Assembly (NCBI RefSeq): GCF_001661345.1
Contig: NW_017962919.1
Location: forward strand, 310,001-374,000
DNA: 64,000 nucleotides
From: Ascoidea rubescens DSM 1968
Lineage: Eukaryota > Ascomycota > Saccharomycetes > Ascoideales > Ascoideaceae
Direction: 5' to 3'
How positions within the stretch are numbered: position 1 is the first letter of the stretch; each line of letters opens with the position of its first letter. The position numbers were made by a program, and so were the translations under genes. Shown piece by piece: positions 9,324 through 18,293 of the stretch. Below the pieces are notes generated by a model that saw only the letters and a program-made list of their open reading frames with translations, was not told the origin of the DNA and searched no databases.

Positions 9324-11402
9324 TTAATACGCAACAATTGCAGCTTGATGGGTATATAGTGCTTCTGCATCCTTTTCTTCTACCATTTTCAAATCACAAC
9401 TGTTTTGCATCAACAACTTCAAGCACATCGAGTTGGAATCATCTCCAACATCACCATTGTAACAGCTCTCAATGCTATCCTTCCCTTTATTCAAATTGTC
9501 CAACGTAAGATTGTTTCCGATTAGATATATGTAGAGAAAGCTATTTCTACTGTGGTTTCTATGTTCATATAGTTTAATCTTGTTTATGTTCAATTTACTG
9601 ATTTTGTTGGAAGACAAATCTAGATATCTTAATTTTCTAAAATGTTCTAATCCTGCGATACTGGATATCATGTTTCTTTTCAAGTTCAATTTTCTTAGGC
9701 TTGGGTAGTCTTGGTCCTTTTTCAATAAGTTTTCAATAGTATTAATTTTATTCACATTTAAAGAGATTTCCTCTAATCTTTCGCAATGCTTTATGAATTT
9801 GAATTGATTGATTAAATTGTATGAGAGATCAATTTTTTGTAATTTGAACTCGAAATTATTTAAGAAATCAAGGCTTTCAATCAAGTTGTTGTTCATGTAT
9901 AATGTTTTCAAATTGATCAATGATGATGAACGACGATCGGAATGGTTGTTGAAAATATCGATTGATTCGAGTTGGTTGTAATTTAACCATAATTTCTGTA
10001 GTTTTAGTAGACTGTTGTAAGCTTTGATTTCAAATTTGGTGATTAAGTTTGATTTCAAATTCAACAGTTTCAAGTTATTAAAACCATTTAAAAATGTATG
10101 ATTTAGAGATTTGATCTTGTTATAGGATAGATTTAGTACAGATAAGGAATTTAAAGAGTTTAAATTTTTGATATTTGAGCTGAGATCGGATAATTGATTT
10201 GAGTATAGATTTAAAGATTTGAGATTTTTACATAAATTGATATTGATAATCTTTTTGATTTTATTTTTAGATAAATCTAGGTATTTCAAACTGAGGAAAT
10301 TATTTGAGATTGAATTCGGATCAGTGTTGAATTGGATGAGTTGAATTGAGTTATTAAATAGATTTAAATTTTTCAAATTGCTTAGGGCGTTTAAATTTTC
10401 AAAATTGACAATTTTATTGTTACTCAAATTGAGCGAATTCAAATTTGGTAGAAAGTTTAGGTTTTCTAATTGTAGTATGTTATTATTATTTAAATCAAGG
10501 GTACTCAAGTTGGGCAAGGAGTTTAGATTTTCCATTTTTCCAATGTTATTATGACTTAGATTTAGATTGGTTAGATTGGGTAAATTGATGAGATTTTTGA
10601 TTTTCGATATATTGTTATGACTTAGATCCAAGTAAAGTAGGTGATTTCTGTTGTCTGAAAAAAGGGGTTCGATGTTGTTGATGCCATTTTTGGATAAGTT
10701 GAGATAGGATAGGTGATTTAGGTTTGTGAATTTGTCAATCAAGTTATTAGATTTGTGATAAGAGAAAAAAGTTGGGTTCATGTGATAGTTTTTATAAATC
10801 AAGTTGAAAGATATATTGAGATGATTCAAGTGGAGTGACTGGTTTAATAGGTCAATGAAATTTAGATTTTTTATATTGTAATTGGTGAATGGGTTGTATT
10901 GGGCTGGATTGAAAAAGGATAGATTGAAAGAAACTAGAGATGTGTGGTTTGATAAGAGTAGGTTTGATATTAGAAGATCATAATTTCGGATTAGCAAATC
11001 TGTTTGGAAAAGGGGAGAGTGAAAAATTGGTAAAGAAAGAGATACAGAGGATAAGCTATGGAAAAAATTGGTGTTGAGATTTTGGGTACCAGCAGTGGAA
11101 GAAAATGACAGGAGACTGAATTGTATGAGCAAGTTTTGGGTGAAATAGCTGGTGATATCTCTGAATAGAAACAAGTCGTTTGAACTCAAGTAGAGTTTAT
11201 GGTTGTCGTTATTCTTGGGACTAAAGTTGCCATGGGTGGTGTTTGTGAGAACCAAGGATTTGAACAAGATAGAGAGGGAGTGGGATTGGATCAAGGGGCA
11301 GGGAGAGAGGGCGATAAGATAGAGCAGATCAAAGGGAAGAGACAGAAAAATGCTGTGGATGATGTGAGGAGGAAGAGGATGGTTTGGAAGAAAAGCAGCC
11401 AT
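9324..11402 (-). CDS. Large SDS22-type leucine-rich-repeat protein with F-box-like N-terminus
   Basis: 692 aa from the ATG at 11402-11400 (MAAFLPNHPLPPHI). The frame stays open further upstream to an ATG at 11528, but that would add a hydrophobic, low-complexity leader. I prefer the inner start because the F-box-like segment (LPPHIIHSIFLSLPFDLLYL) begins right after it. From about residue 210 to 640 there are about 16-18 LRRs of 22-24 residues, such as LDLSHNNISKIKNL and LNLSNNKIVNFENL. The protein is rich in Asn and Leu. LRR arcs of this type bind protein partners; with an F-box the expected role is substrate choice by an SCF ubiquitin ligase. It shares repeat type and style with the gene at 1978-3240, so the two are probably paralogues. 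It is divergent from ATG15, sharing an intergenic region of about 620 bp. Its function in the cell is unknown. Confidence 0.82.
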   Translation of the reverse strand: MAAFLPNHPLPPHIIHSIFLSLPFDLLYLIALSPCPLIQSHSLSILFKSLVLTNTTHGNFSPKNNDNHKLYLSSNDLFLFRDITSYFTQNLLIQFSLLSFSSTAGTQNLNTNFFHSLSSVSLSLPIFHSPLFQTDLLIRNYDLLISNLLLSNHTSLVSFNLSFFNPAQYNPFTNYNIKNLNFIDLLNQSLHLNHLNISFNLIYKNYHMNPTFFSYHKSNNLIDKFTNLNHLSYLNLSKNGINNIEPLFSDNRNHLLYLDLSHNNISKIKNLINLPNLTNLNLSHNNIGKMENLNSLPNLSTLDLNNNNILQLENLNFLPNLNSLNLSNNKIVNFENLNALSNLKNLNLFNNSIQLIQFNTDPNSISNNFLSLKYLDLSKNKIKKIININLCKNLKSLNLYSNQLSDLSSNIKNLNSLNSLSVLNLSYNKIKSLNHTFLNGFNNLKLLNLKSNLITKFEIKAYNSLLKLQKLWLNYNQLESIDIFNNHSDRRSSSLINLKTLYMNNNLIESLDFLNNFEFKLQKIDLSYNLINQFKFIKHCERLEEISLNVNKINTIENLLKKDQDYPSLRKLNLKRNMISSIAGLEHFRKLRYLDLSSNKISKLNINKIKLYEHRNHSRNSFLYIYLIGNNLTLDNLNKGKDSIESCYNGDVGDDSNSMCLKLLMQNSCDLKMVEEKDAEALYTHQAAIVAY

Positions 11403-12020
11403 TTCAAAGCAAATGGTGAATGTGGTAGAGAAGAGCGAGAGGAAGAGGAAGAGCGAGGGGGGCAGGTTATATAGTAGTATAGTGGTAGCAGTAGAAGCTG
11501 GGCTTGTTTTTAGACTCCTTTGGAGCATTTGGGGGAATAACAACGATATAATGGAGTGGTGATCTGCTGTTGGACAAGATAATTATTTAGCAACCCCATA
11601 GGGAGCTGTGAAGGTGAGTTGGTGGAGCATATTCACGTAGAGGGGTTATGTTGGAGAGGAAGAGGAAAGAGAGGAAGGAGAGGAAGGAGAAGAAGTAGCA
11701 GCAGAGGCAGCAGAGGCAGCAGAGAAGGTGTTGCCACTGCAGCGACCTCGTTATCGAATCTTAAACCTTCTCTCTTTCTCGAGTTTATCTTATCTCATCC
11801 CTCCATCACTTTCATCACCCCCATCTTCATATTCTGATTTATATTTACTGCTCTACAACTATATTACTATTCTATTATTCCATTATTCTGTTATTCTGTT
11901 ATTCTCTTCTCTTCTCTTCTCTTCTCTTCTCTTCTCTTCTCTTCTCTTCTCTTCTATTACTCTGTTACTCAGGACTGCTATTGTATTGCCACCTGATTCA
12001 GCTCTTTTAATTGCATTCTC
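11403..12020. promoter_or_regulatory. Shared promoter region of the LRR gene and ATG15
   Basis: About 620 bases between divergent genes. It contains purine-rich GAGGAA/GGCAGCA repeats (about 11650-11730) and a perfect TCTTC pentamer array at about 11905-11954, 60 bp before the ATG15 start. Such CT-rich leaders are common before yeast start codons. No specific factor site is assigned. Confidence 0.4.
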
Positions 12021-13868
12021 ATGGCTGATATCCAGCAGTTTCACGATGAAAAGCATCGCAGGAACAGAAGACAGCTCTTGGAGAAGCACAGCCAGTCAAT
12101 AAGATCTCTTCTGATATTGGTTGTGGTATTGATTGTGGTGTTGGTCTTCTTATTGGGTTTGTTGGTATTCATGACTATTCTACTATCCTCGACTATTGAT
12201 AGCACTCTCAACACCGTCAACTCTATTAATAATCTTAATAATCTTGATCTTAATAATGGTAATGAAGTTTATTTGATTAATTTCCTTAGAAAAGTGAATA
12301 AACATATCAAATACTGTTTAAATTATATAAATTCGTGGGATATTTTGCCTCCATTACCAAATTATGCCGATAATGATATTGTTAATGATGATTTGAATTT
12401 ACACAAACCATCGAATAAGGATAAGTTTTTCAGTATTCTACCAATTCATAACGATAACGATAACGATGATGATGATGATGATAATTATAATGAAGATTAC
12501 AATTATTTTAAATTAAAACACATTTTTCATCATAATGTGGGAAATAGCAATTTTGTCCACAAAAGATTGGATATAACGGATGATTTCATTGAAAAGAATA
12601 AATTAAACGACGTGCACACTTTCAACCATCTAATCCACCAACGATCCAAGAATATTGATTTAAACAATAAAAAGTTTTTTCACAGCGATAACAACGATTG
12701 GCCAGAGTTGTATAAAAAGTTTTCGCCATGGACAATTCAACTACCCATCAGTTCCATCGACAACTACAAGACCAAAAAATTTGGCAGAAACGATAACGAT
12801 GTGATGGATTATCTAAATGCAATTCATAATAATAATAATAACAATAACTACAATAACATTTTTGACAACGAGGACATGTTCATTCAAGATAAACTAAAAC
12901 TAAACTGGGACAATATCAATATGAAGGTTCCCAACGTCAGTGATACGTTGACTATCCTAACTTTGGCGTTAATGTCTGGAAATGCGTATGTTGAGACTCC
13001 CCATAAAAGCGCAGATTGGTACAACATCTCTGATCCCAGATGGGACGATCGAAACACCTCAAGACACAATCACCAGGGGTTTGGGTGGATGACTGAGGGT
13101 GTCAGAGGACATGTTTTTGTTGATAATAAAAACGAGACTGTGGTGATAGCCATCAAGGGAACAAGCTTTGCAGTGCTAGCCAGAAGAGACAAAGCGATGA
13201 AGAACGACGCAAAGGACACTGTGGGAATGGACAAGATCAACGATAACCTCCTCTTCAGCTGCTGCTGCGCCAGGGTCAGCTACATGTGGTCGACAGTGTG
13301 CAATTGCTACAAGAGCTCGTACAACTGCGACCAGAAATGCCTTGAGAAAGAGCTCTATCGCGAAGACCGGTACTACAGAGCTGCGTTGGACATATATTCG
13401 GAGGCGTCGAAGCTTTATCCCAACGCAAAGACGATCTGGGCGACTGGACACTCGCTCGGCGGGTCGTTAGCGGCGTTAATCGGACGGACGTTTGGGTTGC
13501 CGGTGGTGGCGTTCGAGGCGCCGGGCGAGTTGCTTGCCACACGGAGATTGCACCTTCCAATGCCGCCCGGCTTGCCGTTCGAGTACGAGCACGTCTGGCA
13601 CGTGGGTCACACGGCGGATCCGATCTACATGGGCACGTGCAACGGGGCCAGCAGCAGCTGCTCGGTGGCGGGCTACGCGATGGAGACGCAGTGCCACACG
13701 GGCAAGCAGTGCGTGTACGACGTGGTGACGGACAAAAACTGGAACGTGAACATCATGAACCACCGGATCCGAGTGGTGATCGAAGAGGTGCTCAGCGTGT
13801 ATAACGCGGTGCCGGAGTGCGCACCTGCACCGCCCTGCCGTGACTGCTTCAACTGGCGCTTCACGTAG
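12021..13868 (+). CDS. ATG15: Atg15 vacuolar phospholipase (autophagic body lipase)
   Basis: 615 aa, somewhat longer than usual for the family. Atg15 is a type II membrane protein delivered through multivesicular bodies to the vacuole, where it lyses autophagic and Cvt bodies. A single transmembrane segment sits at about residues 29-58 (LVVVLIVVLVFLLGLLVFM region) after a short basic cytosolic tail. Residues 60-300 form an Asn/Asp-rich lumenal spacer. The alpha/beta-hydrolase core follows, with the serine motif GHSLGG (around residue 476; the active serine is within it), then VAFEAPGE and LATRRLHLPMPPG. The Asp segment is TADPIYMGTCNGA and the catalytic His lies near NIMNHRI. All are conserved in Atg15/Cvt17. 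The 3' half (from about 13200) is far more GC-rich than the 5' half. The only CTG codon I found is at 12111, in the membrane segment. Confidence 0.95.
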   Translation: MADIQQFHDEKHRRNRRQLLEKHSQSIRSLLILVVVLIVVLVFLLGLLVFMTILLSSTIDSTLNTVNSINNLNNLDLNNGNEVYLINFLRKVNKHIKYCLNYINSWDILPPLPNYADNDIVNDDLNLHKPSNKDKFFSILPIHNDNDNDDDDDDNYNEDYNYFKLKHIFHHNVGNSNFVHKRLDITDDFIEKNKLNDVHTFNHLIHQRSKNIDLNNKKFFHSDNNDWPELYKKFSPWTIQLPISSIDNYKTKKFGRNDNDVMDYLNAIHNNNNNNNYNNIFDNEDMFIQDKLKLNWDNINMKVPNVSDTLTILTLALMSGNAYVETPHKSADWYNISDPRWDDRNTSRHNHQGFGWMTEGVRGHVFVDNKNETVVIAIKGTSFAVLARRDKAMKNDAKDTVGMDKINDNLLFSCCCARVSYMWSTVCNCYKSSYNCDQKCLEKELYREDRYYRAALDIYSEASKLYPNAKTIWATGHSLGGSLAALIGRTFGLPVVAFEAPGELLATRRLHLPMPPGLPFEYEHVWHVGHTADPIYMGTCNGASSSCSVAGYAMETQCHTGKQCVYDVVTDKNWNVNIMNHRIRVVIEEVLSVYNAVPECAPAPPCRDCFNWRFT

Positions 13869-14148
13869 TCCCGTGACGCTTTTACTCGGCTCGTCTCTTT
13901 CAGGCGAGCATCGTCAACCAAAGCCAAACAAACACAACCACCTTCGCAGGCACAGAAAAGGTCTACAGAAGTCAGAGCTCGAGTAGCCAGCTCCAGCTGC
14001 TCAACGCTGGTGGGCTCGAGATATATAACCTCACTGTTCTCTTTCCTCACTTGAGCGAGTAGCCCACTTTGCTTTCTCTATACCATACTTCATATCATAC
14101 TCCTATTTTTCACTTTCATTCCTCTACTCCCAATCTCCCAATCTCCCA

Positions 14149-17100
14149 ATGGCCACCACCGAAGCCAACCCAAACAACTTTCTTACGGCTCACAGCGAAG
14201 ACACTGACATTTTAACCAAGCTTCCTGCTCCCAAACACGAGAGAAAGAAAACTGACTCATTTTTCGGAAACCAGTCCCTTCTCGACTCGCTAAAGGAAAT
14301 GAACAACAACTCCATCAACTCAACAAACTCAATCAATAACGAAAATCTACTAGGAAAAGACTACATCCTCCCCTCCGGCTTTCATTCAATCACGAAAATA
14401 GAAATTCCTTCTTCCAACTCCTCAACGAAATCAAGCCAGGTCAACGCAAATACTCAACAACAAAACACAAGGTCCTCTTCCCTGAAACTAAAACTTATTG
14501 TCAACAACCAATCCGAAGATGAAAATACTCCAGATCAAAAGCAAGCCCAGATTAAAAGAAATAATACAACCAAATCGTCAAAAACTCTATCATCCTCCGT
14601 CTATTCCTCGCATCATATTCAAGTCATAAATGAAGAGCTTGATGTTCCCTCCAATCACCCTTCTAATTCTAACAACAATTCCAATTCCAATCCCAATCCT
14701 AATATTAATAATAACAATAACAATAACAATAATAACAATAACAATAACAATAATAACAATAACCAAATGCCCATCACCCCTGTATTGAACAAGAAATTGT
14801 CAAAAATCTCCTCGACAAACTCAATCAACAGAATATCCTCAGCAAATTCCCTCTCAAACTCAACAACAACTGCCATGGTCATCAAAGAACAATCCCAAAG
14901 AAGAAGGTCTCTAATAGATAACTCCAAAAATAAATTCCCACAAAACATAACTGCAAACAATAGCATCAAATCCAAAACAACAAACTCCCCTTCCACTCCC
15001 TCAGTAGCTCACACTCCAATGGCACTCTCAAACTACAATTACAATCCAGTCCACGACTCCCAAAATGACTTATCGACCCTAAATGCTCCATCTCAAAACC
15101 AAAGAATTCCAAATAACACCACAAATAATAATCAAAATCAAAATCCAAAATCAATTCTTGCTCACAAATCTAACGACAACGACTTACATCGCTCAAAGGC
15201 TGTCAAAGTCAAAAATGGCATTTTTGTTAGACCTTTTATCTACATTGGCAAAAAACTAAAACTCTCCTTCAAAAAATTCAAAAGGATCTTCGTTGTCCAT
15301 CGCCGTAATCGTTCAAACAAAACATTTAAATCCTCTTCTCAAAAGAAACAAAAACCAAAAAAACTAGCCAGGAAAAAATTTCAAAAATCAAACACTTTCA
15401 CCAACAACCTCAAATTGAAAAACAAAATTCAAAAAAATAACGAAGCAGAAAATCTAATCTACTACAACAACAACATGATCGCTGTCAAACAAGCCTATGG
15501 CAAAAACACAATGGTCTCAAGATCAACCACCTCATCAACCAGATCTTCCTCCTCAAACTATGTCATTAGGTCAAACTCCTTATCTCTACTAACTGGTAAA
15601 TACCAAAGAAGACAGCCTCCAAACTTGGAAATCCTAAAAGAAGAACAAGAAGAAGAAACGATTCTAGACATCACTCCAATCCTAAAACAAAACAAGACCC
15701 TCAAAAACAAATACTACGAGAAAAAATACAAACATATCCTATCTCAAGCTGGTCTGGCAATCTTACCTGTTCAACGTCACAACTTCACAAGCGCCGATAA
15801 AAAACATTCATACAGAAAATCCTCTTCATCAAACAACTCAGGCCACAGTTTATTAAAGGCCATTGTTTCCAATAAATCCCATTCTCATTCTCATTCCCAA
15901 TCACAGTTACAACACATGGACTCCATTAAAAGCGAGAACGAAAAAACAAAAAACCAAAAATTTTTGGAACCTGTTATTGCTAAAATCATTTCAAACTCAA
16001 CCGCCGTAAACAACGAAAGAGAATTTTCAAGCTATTCTCAATTATCTCAAGCCAACATCGAAATGAACAATAGATTCTATGAAAACTTGAACAAAAAACC
16101 TGATGGGGGCTACATCAACCCCAAAAGAGATATTATTGAAAGATACGTCAATGAAAGCTCAAAAGAACTAAAAATTAGAGCAAATATTTCGGCCAATGGC
16201 GATCTTTATTCAGCTAAAAATCAAACAAACAGCAGAGTTTTCACTCCAAGATCAAGAAATGTCTCCTACCAAGATAGCATTGCTCCATCTATTGAAATCA
16301 CTGTCAAGAAGACCAGCGATTATGCTCCAACTGTTCCCCTAAAAATCGTCAAGAAAATGGATTCCATTAAAGAGACTTCAAAAACTGACCAATTAATCCC
16401 AAGTGCATCAAACAAAACTAATATTAGTCTATCAAGCACAGCACTTAGACTTGCTGGTAAATCATACAGGAGTTCTAAGAACCAAAGAGAGGTATCCTAT
16501 GAAACTGATGGTTATGAAACTGAAGAAATTGAAACAAATAAAATAACATCAATAAATCAAAAGTTATTGGACGAGCAATCGAAAAAGGAATACGAACTCA
16601 TGTGCAAATATTGGGCTTCTTACTTGAAAAAAAGTGTGGCAAATAGAGCCACTTTGAAATTGGAATTATTGAAAAAACAAGAAGAAGAAGCAAAGCAAAA
16701 AGAACTTTATCAGATGCAGTTAAGACAACTTCAAGAAGAACAGGAAAATGTTGTCAGAAAAAGGCTCTCAACTGTCCAAGAAGAATCATCCAGACCAAAC
16801 AGCAGACAAGTCTCAGCAGATTTACAAAGAAGAATCTCAGTGTTGAGTTCAATGCTTGGAGATTTCACTACTGATGGCGAAACAGATTACTCTGATTCTA
16901 ATACCAATTCAAGATCCACCTCCTACGACAAGACACTTTCTCGCTCGGGCTCCAAGCTAATCACACCTTCAACATACACCTCTTATGATTCAAGTTTCTC
17001 AGATTTGACCAAATCAAACTCCAATTCTTCAGACTCGACTATCGATGAAGCTGTTTCCTTGCACACTATCTCTTCTGGAAGAGAAAGCGGATATCATATT

Positions 17101-17862
17101 CCACAGAACAGACTTCAAAATAGCGATGAAGATCTCAAAAAGGTTTCCACAAATCAAAATCCTTCAAGAACAAATTCACAATTATCAAGAAAGTCTTTCA
17201 TAATGAATCAAATTGCTTCGGCAGTTTCAAGAAACGACACTGTTATCATCAACCCAGAACACTATGGTGATAGCTACAAAGAACAACAAAGAATTCTTAA
17301 CATGGTATCTATTTCTGAAGAACTTGCCCCAGCCAAAAGTTCCAGATCAAATTCCAGAACAAACTCAAGATCAAATTCAAGATCAAGTTCAAAATCGCGT
17401 TCAAAGTCACACATTCATTCTCACACACTCTCTCATCCTCACTCTCATTCTCAAACCTACTCCGAATTACAACAAAAATCAATGGAGCCATATCAACAAA
17501 CAAATCAATACTATGATGCTATTGGTCAGCAATTTGATTTGCATTCATTGTCGTCCAAAACTTCAGGCGCTTCTTCAAGAGCCAACTCAATTGCCAATAT
17601 TCAACCTTTGAACAATAATAATGTCCAAATGATGCTATCAAGAAGATACAACAGTGTCAACAATATGAATGGATACTACAACAATGGATATGGAGGAGCA
17701 CAACCAATAATTCAAAATATTCCACAACCTATTCCTGTCCCTATGACTCTGCCTGTTTATTATCCTTCTGGATACGCTCCTAACGGCTACACCCCCTATG
17801 CCAATTCTTCTAATGTAGCTGGAAATGGAAATCCTGGATATCAGTATCAATATGCTCATTAA
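14149..17862 (+). CDS. Large Ser/Asn-rich hypothetical protein with basic patch and coiled coil
   Basis: 1237 aa, not recognised. Visible parts: a Ser/Thr/Asn-rich N-terminus; an Asn run at about residues 184-205, encoded by mixed AAT/AAC; and a strongly basic segment at about residues 348-430 (GKKLKLSFKKFKRIFVVHRR), which could bind membrane or nucleic acid or act as an NLS. A Lys/Glu-rich helix with coiled-coil character lies at about residues 820-890, with YWASYLKKS just before it. An Arg-Ser repeat (RSNSRTNSRSNSRSSSKSRS) starts at about residue 1065 and is followed by a Ser-His run. The tail is rich in Asn, Tyr, Pro and Gly. Many RxxS motifs suggest dense phosphorylation. The disordered layout with one basic and one coiled segment resembles cortical or cytoskeletal scaffold proteins, but that is inference. 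The ATG follows a CAATCTCCCAATCTCCC leader repeat. Confidence 0.75.
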   Translation: MATTEANPNNFLTAHSEDTDILTKLPAPKHERKKTDSFFGNQSLLDSLKEMNNNSINSTNSINNENLLGKDYILPSGFHSITKIEIPSSNSSTKSSQVNANTQQQNTRSSSLKLKLIVNNQSEDENTPDQKQAQIKRNNTTKSSKTLSSSVYSSHHIQVINEELDVPSNHPSNSNNNSNSNPNPNINNNNNNNNNNNNNNNNNNNQMPITPVLNKKLSKISSTNSINRISSANSLSNSTTTAMVIKEQSQRRRSLIDNSKNKFPQNITANNSIKSKTTNSPSTPSVAHTPMALSNYNYNPVHDSQNDLSTLNAPSQNQRIPNNTTNNNQNQNPKSILAHKSNDNDLHRSKAVKVKNGIFVRPFIYIGKKLKLSFKKFKRIFVVHRRNRSNKTFKSSSQKKQKPKKLARKKFQKSNTFTNNLKLKNKIQKNNEAENLIYYNNNMIAVKQAYGKNTMVSRSTTSSTRSSSSNYVIRSNSLSLLTGKYQRRQPPNLEILKEEQEEETILDITPILKQNKTLKNKYYEKKYKHILSQAGLAILPVQRHNFTSADKKHSYRKSSSSNNSGHSLLKAIVSNKSHSHSHSQSQLQHMDSIKSENEKTKNQKFLEPVIAKIISNSTAVNNEREFSSYSQLSQANIEMNNRFYENLNKKPDGGYINPKRDIIERYVNESSKELKIRANISANGDLYSAKNQTNSRVFTPRSRNVSYQDSIAPSIEITVKKTSDYAPTVPLKIVKKMDSIKETSKTDQLIPSASNKTNISLSSTALRLAGKSYRSSKNQREVSYETDGYETEEIETNKITSINQKLLDEQSKKEYELMCKYWASYLKKSVANRATLKLELLKKQEEEAKQKELYQMQLRQLQEEQENVVRKRLSTVQEESSRPNSRQVSADLQRRISVLSSMLGDFTTDGETDYSDSNTNSRSTSYDKTLSRSGSKLITPSTYTSYDSSFSDLTKSNSNSSDSTIDEAVSLHTISSGRESGYHIPQNRLQNSDEDLKKVSTNQNPSRTNSQLSRKSFIMNQIASAVSRNDTVIINPEHYGDSYKEQQRILNMVSISEELAPAKSSRSNSRTNSRSNSRSSSKSRSKSHIHSHTLSHPHSHSQTYSELQQKSMEPYQQTNQYYDAIGQQFDLHSLSSKTSGASSRANSIANIQPLNNNNVQMMLSRRYNSVNNMNGYYNNGYGGAQPIIQNIPQPIPVPMTLPVYYPSGYAPNGYTPYANSSNVAGNGNPGYQYQYAH

Positions 17863-18293
17863 TTGGATATTTTCAATCTCCATTATTTTTTTGTCTAACA
17901 ATCTCACTACAAATGCGTGTATATTGATTGTATTTTTTATTAATTTTTTTTGGTTATTCTTGGTGTGGTTTTTTTATAGTATATTTTTTTCTAAAACTTG
18001 AATTGTTTTTTATAATTTATTTCAATTTATTTCAATTTATTTCTTTTTGTTTTATTATTCTGTTTTAGTATATTCACTTTAATCTTTTATTTTATTTTTA
18101 GACTATCAAAGATTTCCCAATCAAACTTGTTTATTTTTATAGTTATTTCTCTCATTAATTATTTATAAAATGCTAAATTATATGGCAATAAAATTTCTAT
18201 TAAATTTCAAACTGTTCCAACTACAATCCCTATAATATAAGTAAAACACAAAAATTCCATAAAACTTACCAAATCAGTTAATCCGTTAGTTAA
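17863..18293. other. Convergent intergenic region
   Basis: About 430 bases between two converging genes. It is T-rich, with TTTCAATTTA-type repeats at about 18020-18045. It is expected to hold both polyadenylation regions. No gene is seen. Confidence 0.45.

Noticed and set aside
13176-14050. Several long antisense frames opposite ATG15
   Set aside because: They arise from GC-rich codons of the real gene and have no independent support.
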